A stretch of 64,000 bases of DNA from an uncultured Eggerthellaceae bacterium (GTDB lineage: Bacteria > Actinomycetota > Coriobacteriia > Coriobacteriales > Eggerthellaceae), in NCBI GenBank assembly GCA_903789375.1, contig CAIFEB010000003.1, positions 60,121 to 124,120 on the forward strand, written 5' to 3'. The translations under genes were made by a program, and so were the position numbers. A model generated the notes under the pieces. It had not been told where the DNA came from. It saw only the letters and a list, made by a program, of their open reading frames with translations, and searched no databases. This document shows, piece by piece, positions 52,288-62,784 of this stretch. Position 1 is the stretch's first letter. Every line of letters starts with the position of its first letter.

Positions 52288-53577
52288 CTACTTGAAGAAG
52301 CCGTCGTAGTTGTGCATCTTCAGCTGGCTCTCAACCTTGGTCATGGTGTCCAGAGCGACGCCGATCATGATGAGGATCGACGTGCCGCCGAACGCCTGGA
52401 TCAGCTCGTTGCCCGTGAAGTAGAACAGAATCGACGGGATGACCGCGATGGCCGCGATGAACAGACTGCCCGGCAACGTGATGCGCCGCAGGACGTTCTT
52501 GATGTACGTGGCCGTGGCCGAGCCCGGACGGATGCCCGGGATGAAGCCGCCCTGTTTGCGAATGGTATCCGCCGTCTCCTCGGGGTTGAACACCATCGAG
52601 GTGTAGAAGTACGCGAAGAAGACGATCAAGCCGAGCGTCAGAAGCCAGTTGATCCAACCGGTCGACATGGCGTTCGCCGCAACGTTGAGCCAATGCACGT
52701 TGAACAGCGCCGCCAGCTGCGCCGGGAAGTAGATCAGACAGCTTGCGAAGATGATGGGGATGACGCCCGCGGCGTTCACCTTCAGCGGGATGTACGTGGA
52801 CTGACCGCCCATCATGCGACGACCCTGCATGCGCTTTGCGTAGTTCACCGGGATACGGCGCTGCGCGCGCTCGATGTAGATGATCGCCGGGATGCAGGCG
52901 AAGACCACCGCGAAGATGAGCACGGTGATGGCGATGCCCATGCCGACGTCAGCCGTCAGCGTGACCGACGAGAATATGGCGGCCGGGACGCGCGACATGA
53001 TGCTGATGAAGATGATCAGCGACATGCCGTTGCCGACGCCGCGCTGGGTGATGAGCTCGCCCATCCACATGATCATACCGGTGCCCGCGACGAGCGTGAA
53101 CACGATGATGAAGCAGGTCAGAGCATAGGGCACCTGGTCGGAGAACACCACACCGTACGCGCTCGACTGGAACAGCAGCAGATAGCCGATGGCGTTGATG
53201 AGGCCGAGTCCGAGCGTCAGGTAACGCGTCACCTGGGTGATGCGCCGACGGCCCGTCTCGCCCTCCTTCGCCCACCGACCGACGGCGGGGATGACGCCCT
53301 GCATCAGCTGCATGATGATCGCAGCGGTGATGTAGGGCATGATGCCCAGCGAGAACACCGAGAAGCGTGACAACGCGCCGCCCGTGAACAGGTCGAGCAT
53401 CGTCATCGAAGCGCCGCTGCCTTCGGACGCCATGAACGCCGTCGCAAACTCGTTGAACGGCACACCGGGCACGGGCAAATAAGCGCCGACGCGATACAAG
53501 GCCAAAATACCGAGCGTGAAGAGAATCTTTTTCCTCAGATCAGGTACTTTGAATGCATCAACGAACGAGCTTAGCAA
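52288..53577 (-). CDS. secY: Preprotein translocase subunit SecY
   Basis: A 429-residue protein with ten membrane segments and conserved blocks LPVPGVPFNEF, VNYAKRM and the cytosolic loop PEETADTIRKQGGFIPGIRPG. It forms the protein-conducting channel with SecE. It overlaps rplO by 7 nt. The usual adk-map-infA-rpmJ genes do not follow; a terminator does. Confidence 0.97.
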   Translation of the reverse strand: MLSSFVDAFKVPDLRKKILFTLGILALYRVGAYLPVPGVPFNEFATAFMASEGSGASMTMLDLFTGGALSRFSVFSLGIMPYITAAIIMQLMQGVIPAVGRWAKEGETGRRRITQVTRYLTLGLGLINAIGYLLLFQSSAYGVVFSDQVPYALTCFIIVFTLVAGTGMIMWMGELITQRGVGNGMSLIIFISIMSRVPAAIFSSVTLTADVGMGIAITVLIFAVVFACIPAIIYIERAQRRIPVNYAKRMQGRRMMGGQSTYIPLKVNAAGVIPIIFASCLIYFPAQLAALFNVHWLNVAANAMSTGWINWLLTLGLIVFFAYFYTSMVFNPEETADTIRKQGGFIPGIRPGSATATYIKNVLRRITLPGSLFIAAIAVIPSILFYFTGNELIQAFGGTSILIMIGVALDTMTKVESQLKMHNYDGFFK

Positions 53578-54020
53578 GGCATCTCTACCTTTCCTCCAGC
53601 TGCCTCGATCTTCTTCTGGGCAGAAGCGGAGACCTTGTCGACCTTAACCGTCAGGGCCTTGGTGATCTCACCGTCGCCGAGCACCTTCACGAGAGCATCG
53701 GAGTGCTTGATGATGCCCTTCGCCTTCAGGCTGTCGCCGTCCACGACCTCGCCAGCCTCGAACTTCTCCTCGAGACGGCTGACGTTGACGGGGATGTACT
53801 CTACGCGGTTGGGGTTGCGGAAGCCGGGCAGCTTCGGGAGACGACGAGCCAGAGGAGTCTGGCCGCCTTCGAAGCCTGCGTTCTTGCCGCCGCCCGAGCG
53901 GGACAGCTGGCCGTTCATGCCGCGGCCGGCGGTCTTGCCCTTGCCGGAGCCGATGCCGCGTCCCACGCGCTTACGCGAATGACGAGAACCTTCGTTCGGT
54001 TTGAGATCGGTCAATTCCAT
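53571..54020 (-). CDS. rplO: 50S ribosomal protein L15
   Basis: A 149-residue protein with the characteristic N-terminus, RKRVGRGIGSGKGKTAGRG. Start 54020 (MELTDLKPN) has AAGGAG 8 nt upstream. Two intrinsic terminators lie between it and rpmD, so rplO and secY may be transcribed partly on their own. A hairpin GCCGGC-N8-GCCGGC (54065-54084) is in its leader. Confidence 0.97.
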   Translation of the reverse strand: MELTDLKPNEGSRHSRKRVGRGIGSGKGKTAGRGMNGQLSRSGGGKNAGFEGGQTPLARRLPKLPGFRNPNRVEYIPVNVSRLEEKFEAGEVVDGDSLKAKGIIKHSDALVKVLGDGEITKALTVKVDKVSASAQKKIEAAGGKVEMPC

Positions 54021-54135
54021 GATTGCTACTCCTTGCGATCGCATCGGGCCGCAGCGCGACCCGGGCCGGCAGCTCGCCGCCGGCAAACTTCCATTACGCT
54101 CATGCGCAAACGCACACGACATGCGGCATTCTAAC

Positions 54136-54175
54136 AAAAAACAGGGCGCAAACAGCGTGAAAGCCGTTTGCGCCC
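54136..54175 (-). terminator. Strong intrinsic terminator upstream of rplO
   Basis: GGGCGCAAAC (54144-54153) pairs with GTTTGCGCCC (54166-54175). On the minus strand it is followed by TG and six T residues (54141-54136). It lies inside the ribosomal cluster, 116 nt before the rplO start. Confidence 0.93.
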
Positions 54176-54183
54176 ATAAAAAG

Positions 54184-54215
54184 CGCTGATTTATCTTCAA
54201 TCGAAGCTAATCAGC
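54184..54215 (-). terminator. First of two tandem terminators after rpmD
   Basis: GCTGATT (54184-54190) pairs with AATCAGC (54209-54215), with inner CTTC/GAAG pairing. On the minus strand GC and five T residues follow. It begins 2 nt after the rpmD stop. Confidence 0.8.
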
Positions 54216-54217
54216 GA

Positions 54218-54415
54218 CTACTTGTCGAGCTCCTCGACGGTGATCAGGTGCTTGACCTTGAAGATCATGCCGCGGACCGACGGGTTGTCGACCTGGTCGA
54301 CGGTCTTGCCGATGCGGCCGAGGCCGAGCGAGCGGAGCGTCTGCTCCTGGTCATACTTGCGTCCGATAGCGCTCTTCACCTGGGTGAGGCGCAGCGTCTT
54401 CTTCGCTTCAGCCAT
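54218..54415 (-). CDS. rpmD: 50S ribosomal protein L30
   Basis: A 65-residue L30 with LRLTQVKSAIGRKYDQEQTL and LGLGRIGKTVDQVDNP. Its ATG overlaps the rpsE stop by one base, so translation is coupled. It is followed directly by tandem terminators. Confidence 0.97.
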   Translation of the reverse strand: MAEAKKTLRLTQVKSAIGRKYDQEQTLRSLGLGRIGKTVDQVDNPSVRGMIFKVKHLITVEELDK

Positions 54416-54960
54416 TATTTGGCCTCCTTACGCCCATACAGGTGGTCGACGGTCACGTCGCGGCGCGATGCGACCTCGTCGGCCGTCTCCATCGCGCGCA
54501 GGCCCTCGCCCGCCGCCTTGACGATGTTCATGGCGTTGCTGGTGCCGAGCGACTTGGTGATGACGTCGGTCACGCCGGCGAGCTCCATGATCGCACGCAC
54601 CGGACCGCCGGCCATAACGCCGGTGCCGGGCAGAGCCGGCTTGATGAGCACGCGGCCCGCGCCGAACTCGCCCATGATCTCGTGCGGCACCGTGAAGGAG
54701 CCGGGGACCAGGCGGGACTCGACGAGCGACACCTTGAACATGTTCTTCTTGGCATCCTCGACGCCCTTGGCGATAGCGGTCGGGACTTCCTTGGACTTGC
54801 CCATGCCGATGCCCACGCGGCCCTTGCCGTCGCCGACGACGACGAGCGCGCTCAGGGACATGCGACGGCCGCCCTTCACGACTTTGGAGACGCGGCTGAT
54901 GGAAACCACGCGCTCTTCGAGCTCGGGTACCCCTGCGTCCTGCTGCTGTTTACGAGCCAT
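54415..54960 (-). CDS. rpsE: 30S ribosomal protein S5
   Basis: A 181-residue S5. The N-terminal domain has [23 protein letters not shown] and the C-terminal domain [19 protein letters not shown]. It acts in decoding fidelity. It lies 13 nt after rplR and overlaps rpmD by one base. Confidence 0.98.
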   Translation of the reverse strand: MARKQQQDAGVPELEERVVSISRVSKVVKGGRRMSLSALVVVGDGKGRVGIGMGKSKEVPTAIAKGVEDAKKNMFKVSLVESRLVPGSFTVPHEIMGEFGAGRVLIKPALPGTGVMAGGPVRAIMELAGVTDVITKSLGTSNAMNIVKAAGEGLRAMETADEVASRRDVTVDHLYGRKEAK

Positions 54961-54973
54961 GCTTTATCTCCTT

Positions 54974-55345
54974 CTAGAATTTCAGTCCCGCTTCGCGAGC
55001 GCCGTCGGCCACAGCCTTGACGCGCCCGTGATAGAGATTGCCGCCACGGTCGAAAACAACTTCCGTAACGCCGGCATCCAGAGCCTTCTTGCCGATGATC
55101 TTGCCGATCTCGGCGGCACCCTCGACGGTGCCGCTCTTCTTGCCCGTGGCCTTGAACTCCGGGCCCAGGGTGGAGACGCCGCAGATCGTGACGCGCTTGA
55201 CGTCGTCGATGACCTGCGCGTAGATGTTGTTGTTGCTGCGGGTCACGCACAGACGCGGACGAGCAGCGGTACCCGAGATCTTGCCGCGCACGCGACGATG
55301 ACGACGAGCAAGCCCGGTCTGCCTTTTCTTGACATTTCTTTGCAT
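54974..55345 (-). CDS. rplR: 50S ribosomal protein L18
   Basis: A 123-residue L18 with [21 protein letters not shown] at the N-terminus and the conserved [21 protein letters not shown] at the C-terminus. It binds 5S rRNA. Follows rplF by 41 nt. Confidence 0.98.
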   Translation of the reverse strand: MQRNVKKRQTGLARRHRRVRGKISGTAARPRLCVTRSNNNIYAQVIDDVKRVTICGVSTLGPEFKATGKKSGTVEGAAEIGKIIGKKALDAGVTEVVFDRGGNLYHGRVKAVADGAREAGLKF

Positions 55346-55386
55346 GATGATCCCTTCGATTCAAACAGGATGGCTGAGCGGTGAGG

Positions 55387-55929
55387 CTATTCGCCCTTGG
55401 CTGCCTTGCCGAGCTTGCGACGGACGTACTCGCCCTCGTAGCGGATGCCCTTGCCCTTGTACGGCTCGGGCTTGCGCCACGCGCGCACCTCGGCGGCAAC
55501 CTGGCCGACCTGCTCCTTGCTCGGACCGGAGACGATGATCTCGGTCTGGCTGGGAACCTCGAAGGTGATGCCCGCGGGGGGCTCGATGATGACGGGATGC
55601 GAGAAGCCGAGCGACAGCTCCAGGTTCTTGCCCTTGAGCGCTGCGCGGTAGCCGACGCCGACCATTTCGAGCTTCTTGCTGAAGCCCTTGCTCACGCCCT
55701 CGACCATGTTGTTGATGAGGGTGCGGGTGAGGCCGTGGTACTGGTTGGACTCGCGCGTGTCGTCGGGACGCTCCACCGTGATGGTGTCGCCCTCGTGCTT
55801 GATGATCATCATTTCAGGGAAGCTGCGGGTGAGCTCGCCCTTGGGGCCCTTCACCGTCACCGTGTTTCCCTCAACCTTGGCGTCGACGCCAGCAGGAATG
55901 ATGACGGGCTGTTTGCCGATACGAGACAT
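55387..55929 (-). CDS. rplF: 50S ribosomal protein L6
   Basis: A 180-residue L6 from 55929 ([15 protein letters not shown]). The two-domain L6 fold ends in [20 protein letters not shown], the signature near the C-terminus. The frame is open upstream into the rpsH region but without homology. It follows rpsH by 16 nt. Confidence 0.98.
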   Translation of the reverse strand: MSRIGKQPVIIPAGVDAKVEGNTVTVKGPKGELTRSFPEMMIIKHEGDTITVERPDDTRESNQYHGLTRTLINNMVEGVSKGFSKKLEMVGVGYRAALKGKNLELSLGFSHPVIIEPPAGITFEVPSQTEIIVSGPSKEQVGQVAAEVRAWRKPEPYKGKGIRYEGEYVRRKLGKAAKGE

Positions 55930-55945
55930 AAACCTCTGCTCCTTC

Positions 55946-56344
55946 CTACCAGACGTACGCGATGACCTCGCCGCCGATGCCGAGCTTGCGGGCATCGCGG
56001 TCGGTCATAACGCCTTTGCTCGTGGAGATGATGGCCGTGCCGAGGCCGCCCAGAACGCGGGGCAGCTCGTCCTTGCCAGCGTAGATGCGCAGGCCCGGCT
56101 TGGACACGCGCTTGATGCCGCGGATGGTCTTGGCCTTCTTCGCGCCGTACTTCAGCGTGATCTCGAGGGTGGCGCGGGGCTCACCGTCGATCACCTCGTA
56201 GGAGCGGATGTAGCCTTCCTCCTCCATGACGCGCGCGATCTCGACGAGCTTCTTGCTCGACGGCATGGATACCGTCTCCTTGCCGGCAGAGTTTGCGTTA
56301 CGCACGCGCGTAAGCATATCTGCGATGGGGTCGGTCAAAGTCAT
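55946..56344 (-). CDS. rpsH: 30S ribosomal protein S8
   Basis: A 132-residue S8 from 56344 ([18 protein letters not shown]). The C-terminal [21 protein letters not shown] is typical. In E. coli S8 represses the spc operon; a matching target was not searched. It follows rpsZ by about 106 nt. Confidence 0.98.
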   Translation of the reverse strand: MTLTDPIADMLTRVRNANSAGKETVSMPSSKKLVEIARVMEEEGYIRSYEVIDGEPRATLEITLKYGAKKAKTIRGIKRVSKPGLRIYAGKDELPRVLGGLGTAIISTSKGVMTDRDARKLGIGGEVIAYVW

Positions 56345-56450
56345 AGTACGTTTCTCCTTAATTCGTGATGAACCTCGTCGCATGGTTCGCAGGCGCCCGT
56401 AGCGCCTGCGCCTGTTACGAGGGCACATCCTGGGATGAGTCCGGAAGTTC

Positions 56451-56636
56451 CTACCAGGAGGACTTGGTCACGCCAGGAAGCTCGCCTTTGTTGGCCAGCT
56501 CGCGCAGGCACACGCGGCACAGACCGAACTTGCGATAGTACGCGCGCGGACGTCCGCAACGCACGCAGCGATTGTGCTGACGCGTCGAGAACTTCGGCTC
56601 GCGCTTCGCCTTGGCGATCATCGATTTCTTAGCCAT
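56451..56636 (-). CDS. rpsZ: 30S ribosomal protein S14, zinc-binding type Z
   Basis: A 61-residue short S14 with two CxxC pairs, CVRCGRP and CRVCLRE, which bind zinc. This type replaces the longer Cys-free S14 in many Gram-positive bacteria. RBS GAAGGAAAT precedes the start at 56636. Confidence 0.98.
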   Translation of the reverse strand: MAKKSMIAKAKREPKFSTRQHNRCVRCGRPRAYYRKFGLCRVCLRELANKGELPGVTKSSW

Positions 56637-56697
56637 GCATTTCCTTCTTTCCTCAAGCCGGTCGCAGACGCGACCGGCCAGATGAACCGTGATATGG

Positions 56698-57243
<546 letters not shown>

Positions 57244-57295
57244 GGTCTCAAAGTTCCTTTCCGATGATTTGAACACAGGATTTCCGACCCTGCGT

Positions 57296-57353
57296 CCCCG
57301 CCTATCGCGGGGTCATACTCCAAACGCGCCGGCCCGCAAGCGAGCGCGGCGCG
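57296..57353 (-). other. Two hairpins in the rplX-rplE gap
   Basis: CCCCGC-ctatc-GCGGGG (57296-57312) and CGCGCCG (57325-57331) with CGGCGCG (57347-57353). There is no T run, so they may be processing or translational control structures. Confidence 0.5.
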
Positions 57354-57367
57354 TCCGTGACGCGACG

Positions 57368-57688
57368 TTAGTCGATGTCCTTGCCGCACTTCTTGCAGAC
57401 GCGGACCTTCGTGCCGTCCTCCTTGAAACGGAAGCCGACGCGGGTGGCCTGCTTGCAGCTCGGGCACACGAGCATCACGTTGGAGACGTGCAGAGGAGCC
57501 TCCATGGAAACGATGCCGCCCTGCGGGTTCGCCTGCGTGGGGTGCTGGGCCTTCTTGACCATGTTCACCTTTTCCACGACAACGCGCTCGCGCTGCGGGA
57601 TGGCGCGGATGACCTCGCCTTCCTTGCCCTTGTCCTTACCGGCAATGACCTTGACGCGGTCGCCCTTCTTGATTTTCATACCAGACAT
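57368..57688 (-). CDS. rplX: 50S ribosomal protein L24
   Basis: A 106-residue L24 with the KOW motif [20 protein letters not shown] and a C-terminal zinc ribbon (CPSC, CKKC). It starts 50S assembly. Follows rplN by 15 nt. Confidence 0.98.
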   Translation of the reverse strand: MSGMKIKKGDRVKVIAGKDKGKEGEVIRAIPQRERVVVEKVNMVKKAQHPTQANPQGGIVSMEAPLHVSNVMLVCPSCKQATRVGFRFKEDGTKVRVCKKCGKDID

Positions 57689-57703
57689 CTATGCGCACCT
57701 CCT

Positions 57704-58072
57704 CTACAGCGTTTCCGGTGCCAGCGACACGATCTTCATGTACTTCTTGTCGCGCAGTTCGCGGGCGACGGGCCCGAAGATGCGCGTGCCGCGCGGCGTG
57801 CCATCGTCGTTGATCAGAACGGCTGCGTTCTGATCGAACTTGATGTAGCTGCCGTCGTTGCGGCGGACTTCCTTCTTGACGCGAACGACGACGCAGCGAA
57901 CCACATCGCCCTTCTTCACGGCCGCATTCGGGATAGCCTCCTTGACCGCGCAGATGATGACATCGCCCAGGCCCGCGTAGCGACGGCGAGAGCCGCCCAG
58001 AACCTTGATGCACTGCACCTTACGCGCGCCGGAGTTATCGGCGACCGTCAGCATGGTTTGCATCTGAATCAT
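57704..58072 (-). CDS. rplN: 50S ribosomal protein L14
   Basis: A 122-residue L14 beginning [21 protein letters not shown], with [20 protein letters not shown] near the end. It forms part of the intersubunit face. It lies 49 nt after rpsQ. Confidence 0.98.
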   Translation of the reverse strand: MIQMQTMLTVADNSGARKVQCIKVLGGSRRRYAGLGDVIICAVKEAIPNAAVKKGDVVRCVVVRVKKEVRRNDGSYIKFDQNAAVLINDDGTPRGTRIFGPVARELRDKKYMKIVSLAPETL

Positions 58073-58121
58073 TGCTTTACCTTAACTTTCGTAATCGAGG
58101 AGCATGCAGTGACGCGAACGC

Positions 58122-58382
58122 CTACTTGGCCTTCTCGACGATCTCGACCAGACGCCAGCGCTTCATCTTGGAGAGCGGACGCGTCTCCATGATCTGGACG
58201 GTGTCGCCGATGTGGGCTTCGTTGTTCTCGTCATGCGCATGCAGCTTCTTGGTGCTGGTGATCATCTTGCCGTACACCGGATGCGGCTTGCGCTCCTTGA
58301 TCTCCACGACGATGGTCTTGTCGTTGACGTCGCTTACGACGACGCCCTGACGGACCTTGCGCAGATTGCGTTCTTCAGCCAT
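58122..58382 (-). CDS. rpsQ: 30S ribosomal protein S17
   Basis: An 86-residue S17 (OB fold): [19 protein letters not shown], then [22 protein letters not shown]. It lies 25 nt after rpmC. Confidence 0.98.
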   Translation of the reverse strand: MAEERNLRKVRQGVVVSDVNDKTIVVEIKERKPHPVYGKMITSTKKLHAHDENNEAHIGDTVQIMETRPLSKMKRWRLVEIVEKAK

Positions 58383-58407
58383 GTATACCGAACCTTCCTC
58401 GGGGCCT

Positions 58408-58608
58408 CTAGTCGAGGGCCTTCAGCTCGCGCGCGCGCATCTCGGTCTGGATGCGGGCGATATCCTTCTTCACCTGACCGAGGCGTGCGGTGTTGTCGAG
58501 CTGGCTGGTAGCCATCTGAAAACGCAAGTTGAACAGCTCAGCGCGCGCCTCTTTGAGCTTAGCCTGCAAATCTTCGGCGGAAAGCTCGCGAATCTCTGCT
58601 GGTTTCAT
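58408..58608 (-). CDS. rpmC: 50S ribosomal protein L29
   Basis: A 66-residue two-helix L29: [20 protein letters not shown], then [15 protein letters not shown]. The ATG follows the rplP stop directly (TAA-ATG), so the pair is coupled. Confidence 0.98.
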   Translation of the reverse strand: MKPAEIRELSAEDLQAKLKEARAELFNLRFQMATSQLDNTARLGQVKKDIARIQTEMRARELKALD

Positions 58609-59033
<425 letters not shown>

Positions 59034-59034
<1 letters not shown>

Positions 59035-59765
59035 TACTTGTTCCCCCTTTCGTTGCGATCGCCGCGATCATTGCGATTGTTGCGACGGGAACGATTCTGA
59101 CGGGAGGTACCCTCCAGAGCCGGCTGCGGAGCCTTCTGGCCGGGGAGCACTTCGCCGTGGTAGATCCACACCTGCACGCCGATGGAGCCCATCTGCGTGG
59201 AAGCGGTCGCGAAGCCGTAGTCGATCTTCGCGCGGAGCGTGTGCAGAGGCACGCGGCCTTCGCGGTACCACTCGCGACGGCACATCTCGGCGCCGCCCAG
59301 ACGGCCGGAGCACTGGATGCGGATGCCCTTCGCGCCGCTCTTGCGGGCGGACTGGACGGCCTTGCGCATCGCGCGGCGGAAGGCGACACGGCCTTCGAGC
59401 TGCTCGGCGACGGACTGGGCAACCAGGTTGGCGTCGAGCTCGGGACGCTTGACCTCGACGACTTCCACCTGGATGGAGCCGTTGGCGATCTTCTCGAGCT
59501 TCTTGCGGAGAGCGTCGATCTCAGCGCCCTTCTTGCCGATCACGACGCCCGGACGGGCGGACGTGATGATGATCTTGATCTTGTCGCCGGCGCGCTCGAT
59601 TTCGACGCGCGAGACGGCGGCGCGCTTGAGCTCCTTCTCCAGGAACTTGCGGATGGCCAAATCGTTTTCCAGATTCGACGCGTAGTCCTTGTCCGCATAC
59701 CAACGGCTGCGCCAATCCTCGGTGATGCCGAGACGGAAACCGGTCGGGCTGACTTTCTGACCCAT
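59034..59765 (-). CDS. rpsC: 30S ribosomal protein S3
   Basis: A 243-residue S3 with a KH domain ([20 protein letters not shown]) and a C-terminal domain ([19 protein letters not shown]). The last 25 residues are an Arg/Asn/Asp-rich tail not in the S3 core, encoded by GATCGCCGCGATC-like near-repeats. It lines the mRNA entry site. Confidence 0.98.
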
Positions 59766-59771
59766 AAGGCT

Positions 59772-60113
59772 TTATGCCTCCTCTCGCGTAGCAACGATAA
59801 TCGTGATGTGGCTCGTGCGCTTGTTGATGCGGGCAGCCGAGCCCTTGGCGCGAGCGCGGATGCGCTTCATCGTGGGGCCCTCGTCGACGTACGCCGTCTT
59901 GACGTACAGGGACTCGGGAGCCACGTGATGCTGGTCCTCCGCATTGGCGACCGCCGAGTTGAGAACCTTCTCAACGGTCTCTGCGACACCACGGTTCGTG
60001 AACGCGAGGATCTCGCGAGCCTGCAGCACGGACTTGCCGCGGACGAGATCGACGACGACGCGTGCCTTACGGGGCGAAACGCGCACATAACGTGCGATTG
60101 CTCTAGCTTCCAT
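59772..60113 (-). CDS. rplV: 50S ribosomal protein L22
   Basis: A 113-residue L22: [21 protein letters not shown] at the N-terminus, and [20 protein letters not shown] containing the exit-tunnel loop. It lies 12 nt after rpsS. Confidence 0.98.
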   Translation of the reverse strand: MEARAIARYVRVSPRKARVVVDLVRGKSVLQAREILAFTNRGVAETVEKVLNSAVANAEDQHHVAPESLYVKTAYVDEGPTMKRIRARAKGSAARINKRTSHITIIVATREEA

Positions 60114-60125
60114 TGTTCACCCCTT

Positions 60126-60395
60126 CTATTTGACTTTGTCGGCGTTGTGCCCGCGGAACGTGCGGGTCGGGGCGAACTCGCCCAGCTTGTGGCCGACCAT
60201 GGACTCGGTGATGTAAACGGGCACGTGCTTGCGTCCGTCGTGGACGGCGATGGTGTGGCCGACCATTTCGGGGAAGATGGTGCTCGCACGCGACCAGGTC
60301 TTGATGACGTTCTTTTCGCCGGAAGCGTTCATGGCCTCGATACGGCTCAGCAGACGCGGCTCGACGAAAGGTCCCTTTTTCAAACTTCTGCTCAT
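60126..60395 (-). CDS. rpsS: 30S ribosomal protein S19
   Basis: An 89-residue S19 from 60395 ([11 protein letters not shown]) with [20 protein letters not shown]-like core and [10 protein letters not shown] near the end. The ATG has AAGGAG upstream; five residues upstream in frame are unsupported. Confidence 0.98.
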   Translation of the reverse strand: MSRSLKKGPFVEPRLLSRIEAMNASGEKNVIKTWSRASTIFPEMVGHTIAVHDGRKHVPVYITESMVGHKLGEFAPTRTFRGHNADKVK

Positions 60396-60416
60396 AGCTA
60401 CTCCTTTCATCTCTCG

Positions 60417-61247
60417 CTACTTCTTGCGCCGACGGATGATCAGCTTGCTCGACGGCTTCTTCGGGTTGCGGGTGCGATGGCCCTTGGTCGGCTTGCCCCA
60501 CGGGGAAACGGGATGACGTCCCGAAGACTTGTTCTTGCCTTCGCCGCCGCCGTGCGGGTGGTCGACCGGGTTCATGACCGTGCCGCGGACCGTCGGGCGA
60601 ATGCCCAGCCAGCGGTTGCGGCCGGCCTTGCCGATCTTGATGTTGGCATGCTCAGCGTTGCCGACCTCGCCGATCGTGGCACGGCAGGTGAGCAGCACGC
60701 GGCGCATCTCCGAAGACGGCATGCGCAGGATGGCGTACTTGCCCTCCTTGCCCATCAGCTGGATGCTGGTGCCGGCCGAACGGGCGAGCGCGGCGCCCTT
60801 GCCGGGCTGCAGCTCGACGGCGTGAACCAGCGTGCCGACGGGGATGTTGGCCAGCGGCAGCGCGTTGCCGGGCTTGATGTCGGCCTCGGGACCGCTCACC
60901 ACGACGTCGCCGACATGCAGGCCCTTCGGGTGAAGGATGTAGCGCTTCTCGCCATCGACGTAGTGAAGCAGCGCGATGCGGGCCGTGCGGTTCGGGTCGT
61001 ACTCGATCGTCGCAACCTTGGCGGGCACGCCGTCCTTGTTGCGCTTGAAGTCGATCACGCGGTAGCGGCGCTTGACTCCGCCGCCCTGATGGCGCGTCGT
61101 GATGCGGCCGTTGTTGTTGCGGCCGGCCTTCTTGTGCAGCGGCGCAATCAGCGACTTCTCCGGCTTGTTCGTGGTGATCTCCGCGAAATCGGAGACCATC
61201 TGGAAGCGGCGGCCGGGGCTGGTCGGCTTGTATTGCTTGACTCCCAT
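60417..61247 (-). CDS. rplB: 50S ribosomal protein L2
   Basis: A 276-residue L2 of standard length. [16 protein letters not shown] and the C-terminal [13 protein letters not shown] (peptidyl-transferase region) are clear. The start at 61247 (MGVKQYKPT) has GGAAAGGA upstream. The genes that normally precede it (rpsJ, rplC, rplD, rplW) are absent, and its own promoter and leader lie upstream. Confidence 0.98.
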   Translation of the reverse strand: MGVKQYKPTSPGRRFQMVSDFAEITTNKPEKSLIAPLHKKAGRNNNGRITTRHQGGGVKRRYRVIDFKRNKDGVPAKVATIEYDPNRTARIALLHYVDGEKRYILHPKGLHVGDVVVSGPEADIKPGNALPLANIPVGTLVHAVELQPGKGAALARSAGTSIQLMGKEGKYAILRMPSSEMRRVLLTCRATIGEVGNAEHANIKIGKAGRNRWLGIRPTVRGTVMNPVDHPHGGGEGKNKSSGRHPVSPWGKPTKGHRTRNPKKPSSKLIIRRRKK

Positions 61248-61263
61248 GCTCATTCCTTTCCAT

Positions 61264-61332
61264 GGTTCCGCAAGAACGGAACCGGACAACTTCGAGCCTT
61301 TGCTCGCACGCCTCGTCGTACACCAAAGGCTC
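61264..61332 (-). promoter_or_regulatory. Structured leader of the rplB operon
   Basis: On the minus strand GAGCCUUUG (61332-61324) pairs with CAAAGGCUC (61302-61294), a 9-bp stem. GGUUCCG (61283-61277) then pairs with CGGAACC (61270-61264), placed 11 nt before the SD. A competing CGAGC/GCUCG hairpin overlaps the first. Ribosomal protein autoregulation is a possible role. Confidence 0.55.
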
Positions 61333-61443
61333 CCTACCAGGTGAATGAAGCGATTGCCCCGACAGGCGAGGAGGCGCGCTGCCGTTGACTCCGTTTCATC
61401 CACGCGCCCGGGTGTATCCATCGATAACCAGACGCAGAGATGA

Positions 61444-61472
61444 ATTATATGCGCGCGCAGGGGCCGGCGCAA
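61444..61472 (-). promoter_or_regulatory. Promoter of the rplB-secY cluster
   Basis: On the minus strand TTGCGC (61472-61467), a 17-nt spacer and a perfect TATAAT (61449-61444). The transcript would start near 61437 and give a leader of about 190 nt. Confidence 0.8.
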
Positions 61473-61575
61473 GCGGACAGGGCAATCTCACAACCTGCCC
61501 ACAACCGCGCCACCTGCGGCGATGATTGATTGGAATGGGGGGTGAGCCAAGGGCGCGGCAGGACGCGAAAGCGCC

Positions 61576-62535
61576 CTACCCCCGCGCCGTTCCGGCGCAG
61601 AGCACGCGCAGAGCGGCCGGTTCGATGCCGATCTCGAAGCGCGTGCCGCGGATGCGCTCGCCGTCGACCTGAGCCGGAGGCTCCTCGTCGAACTCGAGTA
61701 CGACACGACGCGCCCGGCGCAGCGTGATGTAGGGATTCCCCACGTGGTGGCCGTCCTTGGCGCTCAGGAACACGAACGCCGTGCGGGCGAGCCCCACGGG
61801 CGCCTTCGCCCAGCACAGGTCGAGCAGACCGTCGGTCGGGTCGGCGTCGGGGCAGATGGCGAAGCCGCCGCCGTACGTGCGACCGATCTGCACGGCGAAC
61901 AGCAGAACGCACCGGCGCTCGGGCGCCGAACCGTCGACGGAGAGCGCGACCATGCGCGGCGTGCGATGGTGCAGCATCTGGTCGAAGCCGCTGGCCATGT
62001 ACAGCGGCGTTCCGGTCTTGCCGGTGCGCACCCGCCGCTCGACGGTGTCGAGCGCGATGGCGGCGTCCATGCCGAACGACAGCGTCTCGCAGAAGCGCTC
62101 GCCGTTGCACGTGCCAATATCGAACGTGCGTTCGCTCATGTTGTTGAGTTGGCCGAGCGCCTGCTCAGGGTCGAGCGCCATGCCGAGCGTCCGGGCGAAG
62201 TCGTTGCCCGATCCGCACGGGACGAGCGCGAACGCCGGGCGCACGGCGGCGTCGAGGCCCATGAGCCCGCCGACGATCTCGTGGGCGATGCCGTCGCCGC
62301 CGAGCGCGACGACCGTGTCGAACGTGGCGGCGCTGCGGGCAATCGCGATCCCATCCCCCGCGGCCCGCGTGCGGCGTACCTCGACGGAGCGCGTCGTGTC
62401 GCACGCGGAGAGCGCTGCGAACGCGCGCGATTCGAGCGCCCGCGCGCGGCCGCTGTTCGCCGTCGGATTCACTACCAGAAGCACGCTTCCGAGCCGCGCC
62501 GCCACCTGGGGACGTCCCTGTTCCGCTTCCGCCAT
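61576..62535 (-). CDS. Diacylglycerol kinase-family lipid kinase
   Basis: A 319-residue protein of the DAGK/YegS family. LLVVNPTANSGRARAL starts the catalytic domain, VVALGGDGIAHEIVGGLMGL is the GGDG motif, and LVPCGSGNDFARTLGM the second motif. The beta-sandwich domain follows with GGGFAICPDADPTDGLLDL. It would phosphorylate a lipid diacylglycerol-type substrate. Start 62535 (MAEAEQG) follows AAGGAG. It is a second paralogue besides 19814-20746. Confidence 0.9.
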   Translation of the reverse strand: MAEAEQGRPQVAARLGSVLLVVNPTANSGRARALESRAFAALSACDTTRSVEVRRTRAAGDGIAIARSAATFDTVVALGGDGIAHEIVGGLMGLDAAVRPAFALVPCGSGNDFARTLGMALDPEQALGQLNNMSERTFDIGTCNGERFCETLSFGMDAAIALDTVERRVRTGKTGTPLYMASGFDQMLHHRTPRMVALSVDGSAPERRCVLLFAVQIGRTYGGGFAICPDADPTDGLLDLCWAKAPVGLARTAFVFLSAKDGHHVGNPYITLRRARRVVLEFDEEPPAQVDGERIRGTRFEIGIEPAALRVLCAGTARG

Positions 62536-62652
62536 CTCACGCGCTCCTTCAATCGCCGCCGTCCGTACCGCCGTCTTCTCTCCCACGATTGCACAGCCCC
62601 GCTCCCAAACACAGTCGTCGGCAGCCACGCGGGCGTGCTCACCATCCAAAAA

Positions 62653-62698
62653 ACAAAGCGAGCCGGAACAGGCGCCCTCTCGGCACCCGCTCCGGCTC
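62653..62698 (-). terminator. Intrinsic terminator after trigger factor gene
   Basis: GAGCCGGA (62660-62667) pairs with TCCGGCTC (62691-62698), with inner GGCGCC/GGCACC pairing. On the minus strand it is followed by GCTTTGTTTTTT. It lies 87 nt past the tig stop. Confidence 0.85.
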
Positions 62699-62784
62699 CC
62701 CTGTCGCCTCCCGTTCACCGGCGCTGCCCTGCCCTGCGGGCGCGCCTGGCGCAGCACCGCAGAACCGGGCGCTCCCCGGCAGGT

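Noticed and set aside
61383-61420. Short leader peptide before rplB (about 21 codons)
   Set aside because: An AUG-to-UAG frame exists in the leader but has no ribosome site and no meaningful residue bias.
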